From Cycas panzhihuaensis (Eukaryota; Cycadophyta): DNA of 64,000 bases. The number at the start of each line of letters is the position of its first letter. Positions within the stretch are counted from its first letter, which is position 1. A program made the translations under genes and the position numbers. This document shows, piece after piece, positions 22,825 to 34,762 of this stretch. The notes under the pieces were generated by a model. That model did no database searches, was not told the origin of the DNA, and worked only from the letters and a program-made list of their open reading frames with translations. The stretch spans positions 31,627,741 to 31,691,740 of the forward strand of contig CM041465.1 of assembly GCA_023213395.1 (NCBI GenBank), in the 5' to 3' direction.

Positions 22825-24860
22825 TTTCCCTTCATGCCGATCTTATCTCTGAGGTACAAGAATTTCTCCTTGGGAAGAGGTTTTGTGAAGATGTCAGCTA
22901 ATTGTTCTGAACTTAGATAATAGGACAATTTGACTTCCCATCTGTCTACTTTCTCTTGGATGAAGTGATGATGAACTTCAATATGTTTCGTTCAGGCATG
23001 AAATTTTGGGTTCTTCGTCATTTGAATGGTCCTCTGATTGTCACAGTTGATTATGGTTGCAGTATTTTGAGAAAATCATAGTTCATCCAGAAGACGTCTA
23101 AGCCAGATGGCCTCACAGGAGGATTGAATTTGTTGCACGGTATTACGCCCGGATGTAGATAATAATCTGATGGATTGTTTCTTGGTTTTCCAAGATACAA
23201 TATTGTTTCCCAGGTCGAAATAGTATCCATAGGTGGATTTTCGACTACCAATGTCTCCTACCCAGTTTGAGTCTATGTACTCGATTAACTGATTTGATCC
23301 TTGATTATTATAGTAAATGCCATATGTCTTTGTTCCTTGCAAGTATCGGAGAATATGCTTGGCTACTTTCCAATGAGATACCTTCGAGGCAAACATGCAC
23401 CTTAAGATTAGTCCCACTGCGAATGCAATGTCCGGTCTAGTTGAAGTGAGATATATGCGATTTCTGACTAGTTTCCTGTAATGGGTTTCATTTACTGGTT
23501 CCCCATCTGGATTAGCCATAAGTTTGGTTCCAAAGCACATGGGTGTGAAAGATGGTTTGCAGTCCGTCATACTGAAGTCTTTCAATATCTATGCTATATA
23601 CTTGCTTTGATGTATGAAGATTCCACCCTTCAACTTATGAATTTCTATCCCCAGGTAGTAGTGAATTTCTCCCAAGTCTGTCATTTTGAAGGTTTTTGAC
23701 AATTGAAGTCGTAACGAGTTGATTTAGTTAGTGTTACTCCCGGCGAGTATTAGATCATCTACATACAATACAAGAATGGTGACCTCGTCATTCTTGTTAA
23801 TGTGAATGTAAAGCCTAGAGTCAGCTTATGATCGCCTCATTCCAAGGCTTTGCAGGTAGGAGTCCATCTTTGCATACCATGCCCTGAGAGCCTGTTTTAG
23901 TTCATAATGAGCTTTATTGACTTTTCAGACAAGATACTCCCATCCTTGCGCAACATATCCTGGTGGTTGCTCCATGTATACTTCCTCATAAAGGTCTCCA
24001 TTGAGAAAGGCTCCTTTGACATCCATTTGATACACTAGCCAATTATTTTGTGCGGCTAAGGCAATCACTGTCCTAAATGTTGTCATTTTACTAACATGAG
24101 CAAATGTTTCTTCATAATCTATTCCTTGAGTTTGAGAGTAGCCATTTGCAACAAGTCGGGCCTTATATTTCTCAATTGAGCCATTAGATTTCTCTTTGAT
24201 TTTACATAACCATCTGCATCCAATGATGGGTTTTCCCTGAGGAGGAGCAGTGAGATTCCAGGTTCTATTACTGAGGATTGATTCCATTTCTTCATTCATT
24301 GCTTCCTTCTAATGAGGATCATTTTGGGCTTGCCGATATGAAATATCATGTTGAGCAGTGAGCCCGTGATGAGTTTGACTTTTGGTTCTTTTCCCTTCTT
24401 GAATGAGATCTGGATTTACTCCAGACTCCTCCACTGTTTTCAAGTACCATTTTGGCACTCTCTTCTGTGAGGGGTTTTGAGATTGATTCAAGTTGTTGAC
24501 AACCTCGTTCTGTTTAGATGAATGGCAACCTGGATTTGTAGTTTCATCAGAGACACTTGTAGTGATGGCTAGTGGAGGTGTATTTTTTGTTCCTTGATGT
24601 GCCTCAGAGTGAGATTGAGTCCAACTTGTTATAATGATGCCATCTAATTGAGTAGGAACAATTGTCCTATCAACTTAGCCTCCATCAGATGCTTCATCAA
24701 AGTGCACATCCCTACTGGAATAGATCTTGTTGGTTAGGGGATCTAGGCATTGATATGCTTTGGATACTTCACTGTATCCCACGAGAATACATCTCCTGCT
24801 TTTGTCATCTAATTTCCTTCTCTTTTCAACAGGAATATGCATGTAGATGGTTGATCCAAA
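22814..24860 (-). pseudogene. Copia C reverse transcriptase and RNase H
   Basis: The minus strand keeps the polymerase blocks GCRWLCKIKEKSNGSIEKYKA, YQMDVKGAFLNGDL and an intact LVLYVDDLILAG near 23750. RNase H shows STRPDIAFAVGLI, YIDSNWVGDIGSRKST and CEAIWLRRLLDEL, ending in QLADIFTKPLPKEKF near 22880. The catalytic acids seem present, but stops at about 23590, 23740 and 24308 and frame changes break it. The integrase-polymerase linker (KRVPKWYLKTVEESG) is at about 24430-24480. Confidence 0.9.
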
Positions 24861-24863
24861 GAC

Positions 24864-25721
24864 TCAAAGGTGTGAAACATCTGGTTTCTGTCCCGACCAT
24901 GCTTCTTCAGGAGTTATGTTCTCTAGTGCTTTAGTTGGACTTCTGTTAAGAAGGTATACAACCGTATTGGTTGCTTCAGCCCAATATTTGTTGCTTACCC
25001 CTTTTTGTTTTAACAAGGAACGAGTCATTTCTATTATGGTCCTATTTTTCCTCTCAGCCACTCCATTGGATTGCGGAGTGTAGGGGCTTGTATATTGCCT
25101 TTGTATACCATTTTTCTTGTAGTATTGTAAGAATTCATTAGAGGTGAATTCTCCACCATTGTCAGTCCACAGGCATTTGATGTTGCATTCACTTTCCTTT
25201 TTAACTTTGGCTTTGAAATTAAGAAAGGTATCAAAAACATTAGATTTTAGTTTGAGAAAATAGATCCAGATCTTTTCGATGCAATCATCTATGAAGGTCG
25301 AATAATAACGCACCTCTTGCACAGATGGAGGAGTGAATAGGCCACCAGGATCACTATGAATTAGCTGCAATTTGCAATGTGCTCTGATAGTGCTGGTAGA
25401 AAATTGTAGTTTATGTTGTTTACCCATCACGCATGTGTTACAAATAGAGCTAGATTTTTTAATCCATGAAAGACCATGCACCATATCATGTTTGCTTAAT
25501 AAGGATAAAGCATCATAAGGCAAATGACCATAGCGCAAATGCCAAAGTTTTCCATTATCAATATTTTCAGTTACATGAAGGGCAAAGTGAATTGGTGTGC
25601 CAAGAAATTTGTACAGTCTATTGGTTTTGATGCCCTCACTAATTACTTTGTTCCCTTTGTATTTATCAAAAATGACACATCCATCACCATCAAATAGGAC
25701 TTGGAGCTTGTTGTCGATCAA
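24864..25721 (-). pseudogene. Copia C integrase (intact core)
   Basis: 285 residues open. Zinc-binding region: LWHLRYGH and CNTCVMGKQH. All three catalytic acids are present: D in HSDPGGLF, D in WTDNGGEF and E in GVAERKNRT. This is the best-preserved integrase core in the window apart from that of E, although HSDPGG replaces the usual D(L/I)CGP. The frame overlaps the protease frame by about 30 bp, which indicates a shift. Confidence 0.88.
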
Positions 25722-26244
25722 GCGAGATCTGAGATAATGAGGTTTTTGTCATCCTTGGTACATAGAGCACACGACCAACTTTTACAATGTTTCCATCTAG
25801 CAAGGTAATAGGAACTATTCCATGTCCTTGTATTGGATGAGTGGTGTCGTCCCCAAGGTCAACTGAACCGCAATTTTGAGAATGACTCATGCTGTTAAAC
25901 CAAGTTCGTTTGTGGATCATGTGTCTAGAAGCTCCAGAGTCTATGAACCAATCATCATAACTTTTGTTCCATACTGTTGAGGAAAGAGCTGTTACGAACG
26001 CGGTCTCTTCTTCTTCTTCCTCAATTAACTCCTTTTTGTCGGGTTGTCCTGAGTGGCTACCTGAAGCTATGAACCCCCTTTCTATATTAGCCTTATAGTG
26101 ATGGTAGTCGATGGTATAATGACTAGCTTTCCCACAATACTAGCAAATGATTTGGTGACCAAGTCATCCTCCCGAGTATTGTACGAGGATGGAACGAGGA
26201 GAAGATCGTCCTCTACCAGGGATATAGTTTGTGGGTCGTCTTCT
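25690..26244 (-). pseudogene. Copia C nucleocapsid and protease
   Basis: The protease box reads FIDSGASRHM (about 25925-25955), followed by VLYVPRM. The knuckle region near 26110-26160 reads IC*YCGKASHYTIDY, so it has a stop and its last Cys is Tyr. The sequence is interrupted at 26244 by copia A. Confidence 0.8.
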
Positions 26245-26541
26245 TGAAAAGGGTTAATGACATAAGGTCATTACATTAGTTGATTATTTCGAAAAAGGGT
26301 CTTAAGTGAACCTTAAATTAGATCACTTAAGTGAAATACACTTTCATGTGCATTATGTGTAATTTCATTTCAACTAACTCTAATGCTGCCTCTCTCAATA
26401 TAAAAGTAAAGCTCAATGGAGGAGATTCATTCTTACCTCCCCATTTTGTGAGAGCTACTTTCTTTCTCTCAAGTCTCTCTTGCTCCCATGTTTGCCTTTG
26501 TGTTTAGTGCATGGAGATGAAGGATAGATCCACTCTTTTCA
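26245..26541 (+). repeat. 5' LTR of copia A
   Basis: 297 bp, TGAAAAGGG to TCTTTTCA, with TATA box TATAAAAG at 26399-26406. Confidence 0.96.
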
Positions 26542-26543
26542 TG

Positions 26544-26555
26544 TGGTATCAGAGC
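26544..26555 (+). promoter_or_regulatory. Primer binding site of copia A
   Basis: TGGTATCAGAGC, a perfect tRNA-iMet complement, two bases after the LTR. Confidence 0.93.
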
Positions 26556-27675
26556 TTGCTTCCTTCATATTCCTCACTTGCACTTGCAATGGAGCCATCA
26601 CTTCCTTCTCCCCCACAATCCATGTGGTGAAGGAGATTGTGAAAGTGAATTTACAAATATTTTCAAGTTATTATGATAGCATATTTTGTATTGTTTGTTT
26701 TTCCTTTCTCTTTTGCAGGTTTGGAAGCATAATACAAAGAGTTGTAAGGCCCAAGGATTCCAATCCTTTGCTGGCCATTCATGCTATGTCATTCTTCCTT
26801 TTCTTTCCCCTCTTTTTGTCCATTTAACAAGGGGAAATGCTGCCGAAATTTTTCCAACATTTAGAAGAATGATTGTAAAGGGAGGTTTTACCCTTTTTTT
26901 TTTAAAGAATTTCAAGCCATTTAAAATATCTATCATTGTATGCTCTCACCTTGCCCATATTGGGATCCTGGTGATAAAAAAATGATGGAAATTTCATATG
27001 GTATCATGTGTTAATGAGATATTAGGAAGCTGAAATTTCTGTAGAAATACAGTTTGATTGCTGAATTTCACAGGTCTGTAAAATCTTCTACAGAGCTCCA
27101 ATTGAAGTGATTCCAATTGTCAAAGATGAGGCTCTGAGTCTACTTTCCAGCAAAAAAACGAGCACCTAATTTGGATGTCGTATGAGGAAGTTATTGCTGT
27201 TTTAGTGAACAACAGTTATTTTTAGTAAGAATTCTGGAAAAATATAATTTCTTAACTTTGCGGGGCTGTCAAAAACTTTCCAGAACTCATTTGGACCTAA
27301 TTCCACTTCCTGAAGATGAAGCTCTGAGTCTAGTTTGCAACACAAAAATCGGCACTCCATTTCGACATCGTGGGAGAAAGTTATTGTTGATTTAGTGAAG
27401 ACTACTTTCTTTTATATTAACAAAAAAAGAAAAAAAAAGTGAAGAAAATTTCTTCCTTTTTATAAGGCTTAAAAGCCCATTGTAAAAGTGAGAAAAAAAA
27501 CACCTGGATCGGAGCAATATCCGGTGTCCTCACTCACTTATTAGCATTGCATTTCAGCACTCTAAAATCACTCAAAGCAAGCACTCTAAAGACACTTCAA
27601 GCAAGCATTCCAAAAGCACTCCAAGCAAGCATTATTTTCAGTTAAATGTACATTTGATGCAATTCAGTAATCTTT
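26556..27675 (+). other. Untranslated leader of copia A, first part
   Basis: No convincing frame. CTCTTTTGCAG|GTTTGG near 26710 resembles a 3' splice site. A short tandem repeat of (A)GCAAGCA(C/T)TC words lies at 27555-27635. The leader is nearly identical in B (56953-58080), so it is element sequence and not host DNA. Confidence 0.75.
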
Positions 27676-28216
27676 TGTAGCAACCTTACAGAATTCTTCT
27701 AATAGATTTTATAGAAATAGACAAAATATCCACCAAATGCACTTGCAAAATACCCAATCAAGAGAGCAATAATACAAATCCACTTGAATACAAATATAAA
27801 ATGGTATGAAATGAATATAAAGTAATAGATACAACGTTACCAAAAGATCCATAAATTATCGACGATAAAGAATCCCTCTTGAGGCGAGGTTCCCTCCACA
27901 AAGCTCCTCAAAAGGGCCGAAAAATCTGCAGTCGGGACTTCTTCGATGATGATGAAATGAGGCCGCAAATCCTCCTTAAATAGGCGGCCAACGGATAGCA
28001 ATAGAAGTTGGCCAGAAAAGATGATATTATTCTTAATCGCACAAATAGAAGTTGGCGGGACTTCTCCAAAAAGCTGGCGAGCCAACTTTAAATGGTCATA
28101 ACTTTTGATGCAGATGTCGGAATTAACTTTAAATCGGACCGTTGGAATCGTCGTTCAGAGAGATTTGATTTGAATGGTCATATGCTATACGTTTGACCAT
28201 ATTTTGGAATGCTACA
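27676..28216 (-). repeat. 3' LTR of N
   Basis: 541 bp; the minus strand starts TGTAGCATTCC like the LTR of L. The first 165 bp on the plus side are almost identical to the other LTR, while the rest shows clustered differences. Confidence 0.93.
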
Positions 28217-28230
28217 ATTCCCCTTCCCTT
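28217..28230 (-). promoter_or_regulatory. Polypurine tract of N
   Basis: Minus strand AAGGGAAGGGGAAT directly before the 3' LTR. The preceding ATACTTCGAGGGC is shared with L. Confidence 0.88.
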
Positions 28231-28835
28231 AAAATAATACTTCGCCCTCGAAGTATTGAGAAATGCTTGTAGCTCGGTCTAATCTTCCAACCACCTCCGG
28301 CTAGATCCTGTAGGTCATCAAGATTTCCCTTGATCTTGTGTCTTCTTTGAAATCGACAAGCATCTTGAATTTGCCGATGTTTGTTCTTGGAACCAGGTAC
28401 CTGCGACGCCTTGTTCTGAATTGAAAGGATCCTGGGACTTGTGTGAGGTATCTCAAATGTCTTGTCTTGGTCTTCCCTTGCATTTGCACCTTTTGTTTCC
28501 AAATGGGCTAGATTTTGGAAAAAGACGTGAAGGCTTTGGGAACAAAATTGATTGTGAGGGTTAAGGATTGATGATTGCCTATTGTAGGAAAAAGAAAAGG
28601 AGGACTTGTGAACTAAGATCAAGCATAGCTTTGAAGCTATAGAAAGAAAGGATAAAATTTGGAATATGTCTTGGATGGAGATGTAAGTTCGTATAAGTTT
28701 TGTTGAACCATAACTCTTTTTAGGAGAGAAAGATGGATGGGGGATTAGTGATAGAGGTTCTTTATGAAAAAAGATTTTAATAGGGTTGTAGAATTGGTAT
28801 TCAAATAAAAGAAAAGATTTAATGGAAAAAGACAA
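28231..28835 (-). pseudogene. 3' coding remnant of N
   Basis: A minus-strand frame open to the polypurine tract. Its last 80 or so residues (KIRPSYKHFSILRGRSIILR at the end) match the 3' end of element L. The first half is Ser/Phe-rich and may be the continuation, in another frame, of the gag-like frame to its right. I do not recognise a domain. Confidence 0.5.
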
Positions 28836-29613
28836 TATTGATAATATGGAATTGAAGAGGCATGGAAAAAATTAGACTGCGTTTTGTAAGAGATAATACT
28901 AAGAGGTGAAACCTGACAAATGATTGAAGTTGAAGGGTGTCCTGTTGAGGATTGTTTATAGGGGTTAAAGGAGTAGGTGAGTAAAGAGACGGACTAGGGT
29001 TACAGAGAGGAATTGGAATTTGACCTACGAAAAAACTAAGGTTAGGAAAATTAGGAGCATGGCTAACTATAGGTTGAGGAGAGAAGGGCTCTTGTATTGC
29101 TATTGAACTAGGGAAAGAGAGAGGACATACAAAACTACCAAACAAAATGTGCATGTGCAATGCAGGATCAATGGGTACCTTGCATGAGATTTGTTGAGAA
29201 AAATTTGCTTGTTCTTCATTGTCTTTGTACTGCTCTTGTGTAACTTCACCTTGGATTTCCTCTCTGATATTGAAATGAGACTCTTCTGTTGCTTGTGCAT
29301 GCTCCAAGTCTTCTACGTCGTCATATTGTTTTCTCTGGGCTAGATCTCGTTCTAGCACTTGCAAAACCTTTAGGATCTCCTCATCAATAATGTCTTCTTC
29401 TTGCCCTTCCTCATCTGCTTGAACCTCACCCTGCTTATGTTCTTTAAAAGCTGTGGTAGCCGCCTCTGAAAATTGGTACCATAGAAAAGGTTCTTTAGCC
29501 CAATTAATGAACCACTCATAAGCTCGTCCATTTAATATCATTTCTAATAATGGTCCATATTCTTCCATTTCTGTATCAGACGTAAACTCAAAATCTTCTA
29601 TCCATATTTTCAT
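28819..29613 (-). CDS. Gag-like protein of non-autonomous element N
   Basis: About 264 residues from the ATG at 29611-29613, only about 110 bp from the primer site. The N-terminal 65 residues (IEDFEFTSDTEMEEYG, FINWAKEPFLWYQFSEAA) are conserved in L. Next comes an acidic, Gln/Glu-rich stretch of about 90 residues (likely coiled), then the conserved LHMHILFGSFVCPLSFP and FFVGQIPIPLCNP with a Pro-rich tail. There is no zinc knuckle. A gag-like role is inferred from position and the aromatic pattern only. That it is open in N while L is full of stops shows the frame is genuine. Confidence 0.65.
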   Translation of the reverse strand: MKIWIEDFEFTSDTEMEEYGPLLEMILNGRAYEWFINWAKEPFLWYQFSEAATTAFKEHKQGEVQADEEGQEEDIIDEEILKVLQVLERDLAQRKQYDDVEDLEHAQATEESHFNIREEIQGEVTQEQYKDNEEQANFSQQISCKVPIDPALHMHILFGSFVCPLSFPSSIAIQEPFSPQPIVSHAPNFPNLSFFVGQIPIPLCNPSPSLYSPTPLTPINNPQQDTLQLQSFVRFHLLVLSLTKRSLIFSMPLQFHIINIVFFH

Positions 29614-29720
29614 GCCCTCGTAATCCTCCAAATTAAAAAATCATCTCCATTTTTTCTCAGCCTTTATATGTTCCACGTGTTCTTCTCATGTTCTACTTTG
29701 CCCTTTCCCTTCGAAACGAA

Positions 29721-29732
29721 GCTCTGATACCA
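29721..29732 (-). promoter_or_regulatory. Primer binding site of N
   Basis: Minus strand TGGTATCAGAGC, a perfect tRNA-iMet complement, two bases inside the right LTR. Confidence 0.93.
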
Positions 29733-29734
29733 CT

Positions 29735-30276
29735 TGTAGCAACCTTACATAATTCTTCTAATAGATTTTATAGAAATAGACAAAATATCCACCAAATGCA
29801 CTTGCAAAATACCCAATCAAGAGAGCAATAATACAAATCCACTTGAATACAAATATAAAATGGTATGAAATGAATATAAAGTAATAGATACAACGTTACC
29901 AAAAGATCCCGCAAATTACTGACGATAAAGAATCCTCTTTCAAAGTAGGTTCCTCCACAAAGCTCCTCAAAGGGCCGAAAATCTGCAGTCCGTGACTTCT
30001 TCTTCGATGATGAAATGAGGCCACAAATCCTCCTTAAATAGGCGGCCAACGGATAGCAATAGAAGTCGGCCAGAAAAGATGATATTATTCTTAATACTGC
30101 ACAAATAGAAGTCGGCCAGGACTTCTCCAAAAACTGGCAGGCCAACTTTAAATGGTCATAACTTTTGATGCAGATGTCAGAATTAACTTTCGTCTGGACC
30201 GTTGGAATCGCCGTTCAGAGAGCTTTGATTTGAATGGTCATATGCTATACTTTTGACCATATTTTGGAATGCTACA
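29735..30276 (-). repeat. 5' LTR of N
   Basis: 542 bp; the copy of 27676-28216. The differences are concentrated between about 29908 and 30230. Confidence 0.93.
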
Positions 30277-31123
30277 TTTTTTTAGTCTTCCTAAAAGGAA
30301 TGCATCACGCACGCTATTTTCCGCCATCTTGTACCTGTTCACACACTCGCCAAGGTTGAGATACCTTGGTTGGTAGAATGTCGTGCCATAAAGGAGGTGT
30401 GGGTTTCAAGTTGGGACTGGACTAAACCAGAATATTGGTGAGGTTTGGTTAGCCATACCATCGTGCCTCAATCAGGGATCATCCTGATAACCAACTGGGA
30501 AAACTGAAACTTTAATACAAGATTAAAATATACCAGATCCAATATCCGTCATAGCCATGGGTATGCACGTACCACTCTTTGAGGAGGTATATAGCTGCTC
30601 ATTGGTGAACTGAGTGAGGATTGGGAGTACCTGGGCTCCGTTGTGACTTGGATTTCATCACCAAGCACGATTGCAGGTATCGCGGGTGAAGGCCAACTTA
30701 ATTCTACTAGAAGCCTATGCATCCCTTCAACAACCTCAACTACACGTTGGACATAAGTTAGAGGTTATTGGGTTGATTACACATCCTACATTTAAGTTTC
30801 AAGTTGTGTAAACCCAATGATGTCAGCTTCTACATTGGCCTACAATCTTGTATATTGATCACTTACTTATTTGTAAAAAGTGATCCATAGTGTAATCACA
30901 ATCATAGTGCTTCTCATATTCCTGTTGCGTCAGGTTAATATTTGTCACAAGTGTTGGTGACTTTTCTCTAAGTTGCTCCCTTCATCTTTGAGCAACCATT
31001 CTCACTTCTTCTTCCTTCTACTACACTACTTCATTACATTTCCTATTTGTAAATAGTGATCGATCATTTATTGCCATCACTTTTATAGTCCCTTGTTCAT
31101 TTCTTCCCTTCTAAAAAGACACC
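30277..31123 (+). other. Untranslated leader of copia A, second part
   Basis: Continues the leader after N and matches B 58075-58975, except that B has an extra 69-bp duplication. No supported coding frame. Confidence 0.75.
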
Positions 31124-33461
31124 ATGTCTTCACAGTTCAAGCAAAATGTGAACTGCATTCTAAAAAGGAAAGAAAATTGGGACATGTGGTTCACTGGTGT
31201 CAGAAATGCTGCAAAGTATGAAGGTCTATGGAGAGATCACTTACAACTACACCACATTGCATTCTGCTACCACAACCGCTTCATGAGAGGTGCTCCAACC
31301 GCCCCATCAAGCCGCAGACTAAACGCCAATGGGAACTTGATAATGATAAAATCCGCGGTGGATACTGCTTGTCATTGATTATTCCCTGCATAATCTCATT
31401 GATGAAGCTGTACATGATACAGCATGGAAAGTTCTTCAAGTTCTTAAGAAGAACTTTCACACTAAATCAGACTTAGAATTTGTTCACTTAGTGCTGAAGA
31501 TGAACAAATTGAAAATGCAGAAAGGACGTGCAACTGAGACAATCAATCTCCTTCGTCCAATCAAGCAAGCCATTGATAAAGATTTTAAAACTCAATGCAT
31601 TACATGGGCTTTCTTGATTCAGTCATGTCTCCATATCCCAGATTATAAAAATCTATTGGGAAGTCTTCAATCTAATGGCACTTTGAAGACCCTAAACTTT
31701 GAGGATCTTGCTAATAAGTTCATTGAATTTGATAAGACCTTTGATACCAACTTTGCCACTACATCAGATCCAATTGATGCTACTTCTGAAGTGGAAGATC
31801 TTTGTTACACCAAAAATCAAGGTCAATACTCTCGTAGAGGTGGTAATTCCTGTGGAAGAGGAAGAGGTAGACAACAAGGACAACGTCCTCTTAGTCAACA
31901 GGCTCCTCAATTCCAACAAAAACAGTCTCAAGGCCAAGGCCAAAATAATCAACCCGACCTAGATCCAAGAATCGAAACAATCCAACCAAATTTCAATACT
32001 TGGACTAGAAATCAAACAATCGTGTGCCAAAGGTGTAATAGAAAAGGACATTATGCCAAAAGTTACAGAACTGCCACCAACAAACTACCAAGTTATCAAC
32101 AACGCCATGGTGCACATAATGTTGATAATACTTCTTTTGAAGATGCTTTTGGTGGAACGCAATTTGCTCATGCACACCTTCAAAGAATTGGGACCACTTC
32201 ATCAAATGTTGTTGATAAATCCACTAAGTATATTGAGGCTCATTGTGGCTATGCTTATTCACTTTTGCCTTCACCACTTGGAGTTGCAAATAGTGCTACC
32301 TCAAATACTTCATCGTGGATCATGGATACTGGAGCAACACAACACATGACTTGTCATCGCCAGTTCTTTCAAGATTTTGACTCTGAAGTTCGTGGTGTTG
32401 TACACATGGCTAACAAATCATCTCAGCCAGTCGAAGGACTTGGAACTGTTTGCTTGAAACTCTCAGACCTTCCAGATTTTACACTTGTTGATGTTTTATA
32501 TATTCCTGCTCTGAAGCAGAATCTGCTCTCCCTGTCCACCCTTGTCTCTCGTGGATTTGATCTGAGTGTAACTGCAAACAATCAAACTCTCTGTGTCATT
32601 AACCCTCCTTCAAATGCTGTGGTTATGACCAGAATTCTTGATGGCAAACTTTTTCGCCTAACTGGCTCACCATCCTCCGAAGCCAACTATGTTGATGATG
32701 AATTTGCTTTTACCACAACCCTGACTCCTCAAAAGTTGTCCCAAGCAGCTCTATGGCATGCTCGTATGGGCCATATCAAAATTGATCGTTTAAGAGAACT
32801 ACAAGACACTCTTCCTAGTTTGCCTAAGTTCCCCTCTAAGCCCTTTAAATGCGAAGCATGTATTATTGCTAAATCTCAAAGACAACCCTTTCCTCGTAGT
32901 CAATGGAAATCTAGCCAACCTTGCGTACTTGTACACTCAAATATATGCGGTCCTATGCCCATCCCTTCTCTCAAACAGAAGCGGTACTATATTACTTTCA
33001 TTGATGATTTTACCAAGAAAGTATGGGTTGCTTTTCTTGCAAAGAAAGATGAAGCTTTTTCTATGTTTCAAGCTTTCAAGGCCCGCGTGGAAAATGAATC
33101 TGGATTCAAGATCAAAATACTCAGGATTGACAATGGTGGTGAGTACACATCCAATGAGTTTGAATCGTACCTACGTCAACATGGAATCAAACATCAGACC
33201 ACTGTTGCAGATACACCCCAGCAAAATGGAGTTGCCGAGCGCATGAACAAGACCATCATGAATATGGCTCGTGCTATGCTGGTATATAAGAATGTCCCTA
33301 TCTATCTTTGGGCTGAGGCTATCTGGATTGTTGTGTATTGCATCAACACTGTTAGTCCCTCCAAGCTCGGCCCCTCTCCACATGAAATGTGGTATGGACA
33401 AACCCCCTCTATCTCCCACTTCAAAATTTTTGGCTCCGCTTGTTATGCTCATATTTTGTAG
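31124..33461 (+). pseudogene. Copia A Gag, protease and integrase
   Basis: The start ATG at 31124 (MSSQFKQNVNCILKRKENWD) matches B. A one-base loss near 31357 shifts the frame; from 31491 it is open for 656 residues. An Arg/Gly/Gln-rich stretch precedes the single zinc knuckle CQRCNRKGHYAKSY, whose last Cys is Tyr. Protease: WIMDTGATQHMT. Integrase zinc region: WHARMGH and CEACIIAK. Its catalytic triad reads N in HSNICGP (Asp lost), D in RIDNGGEY and E in GVAERMNKT. The frame stops at a TAG (33459) where B has GAG. Loss of the first integrase Asp should abolish integration. Confidence 0.92.
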
Positions 33462-34762
33462 GAACATAGAAATAAGCTCCAAGATAGAGCCATCAAAGGC
33501 ATCTTTATCGGATACCCTATGGACAAAAAGGGATACAAGGTTTTTATACCTTCAGAGCGCAAAATCATCATCACTAGAGATGTTATCTTTGCAGAGACTG
33601 AAGATCAATTACTCAAACTTGACTCCAAGATGCCTTCATACCGATTTAATGATGCCACTGAATTTGATGTCCAGATTCCAAAATTTATGGGGAGACGAGC
33701 AGCTTGCTCAAAATCTTGAATCGACAATAGAGCCTCGGAGGATACAAGTGACTCCAAGCCAATGTGTACACATCCAAAGACCATCATTTATGAACAGCCA
33801 AGTTGACAAAGGCAAAGCCATAGCAGAAGGATCATCTTCTCCAACATCTGTGGCTGGCCCATCTTCTCCAGCATCGTCAACTTCGTCTGTGCCAAATATT
33901 TCACATGATCCTTTTCATGATCAAAATGAAGATCAAGAGGTTGTGAAAATGAAAACCTCATTCCCAACTCGAGGTTTTCGTGAAGCCTACCAGCTACACA
34001 ACGACATGCGACCTGATGAGGTAGGCAAAACTGGCACTAGAAGTGCCCATAGAGCAAGGATGCATGAATCACTTTTCGTTGAGCTTGAACCAGCAGAACT
34101 GCATCTTGCTCTTAATGAAGAGCCCCTAACGTACCAAGACGTCAGAAAGAACGCAATTTTGGAGAAATGCCATGAATGAAGAGTATCAATCTCTTATTAA
34201 GAACGGTACATGAGAGCTTGTTGATCTACCACTTGGAAGAAAGGTAGTTCAAAATAAATGGGTGTTCAAAAACAAGTATAGATCAGATGGCACCCTAGGA
34301 AAACACAAGGCGAGGTTGGTAGCAAAAGGATTCACGCAAAGGGAAGGCATTAACTACACTGAAATATTTGCTCCTACAACCAAGTGGCCTACAATCAGAA
34401 CTCTTATAGCCTTGGCTGCTCAACAAGGTTGGAAAATCCACCAACTCGATGTTAAGACTGCATTTCTCAATGGGGACCTTAAAGAAGAAATTTACATGAC
34501 TCAGCCAGAAGGATACGAGATTGACGGTCAGGATCATAAAGTTTGCAGGCTCAAAAAGTCCTTGTACGGCCTAAAGCAAGCCCCTCGTGCTTGGTTTACC
34601 AAGTTGTCTAAAAGAATGAGGCAACTTGGATATGAGGTTTGTGACTATCAAGATATGGATGCAACATTATTCATCAAGCGCCAAAATGATAAAGTCACTT
34701 ACCTCTTAATCTTTGTGGATGACATGCTCATAACGGGGAATAGTGAACACGTAATCAGCTAG
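33462..34762 (+). pseudogene. Copia A reverse transcriptase
   Basis: After a Ser/Pro-rich linker (about 33800-33900), the polymerase runs in frame at 34262-34762: [51 protein letters not shown] and an intact FVDDMLITGN. A TGA replaces Trp at about 34212. The frame ends at the TAG after SEHVIS (34760-34762). The same stop is present in B. Confidence 0.92.

Larger units (their letters stand above)
27676..30276 (-). mobile_element. Non-autonomous LTR element N nested in copia A
   Basis: 2601 bp on the minus strand with LTRs 27676-28216 and 29735-30276, a perfect tRNA-iMet primer site and a polypurine tract. B shows the unoccupied site at about 58070-58080 (AATCTTTTCACTCTTCC), which proves the insertion. 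The target duplication looks like TCTTT on the left, blurred into a T run on the right. There is no pol; one gag-like frame is shared with L. Confidence 0.94.

Noticed and set aside
26706-26725. Intron 3' splice site in the leader of A as evidence of a host gene
   Set aside because: The same sequence is in the leader of B, so it belongs to the element; no exon with coding character follows.
29768-30145. 125-residue minus-strand frame in the LTR of N
   Set aside because: It lies entirely in the LTR, and its counterpart in the other LTR (27837-28085) is shifted, so it is not a conserved protein.
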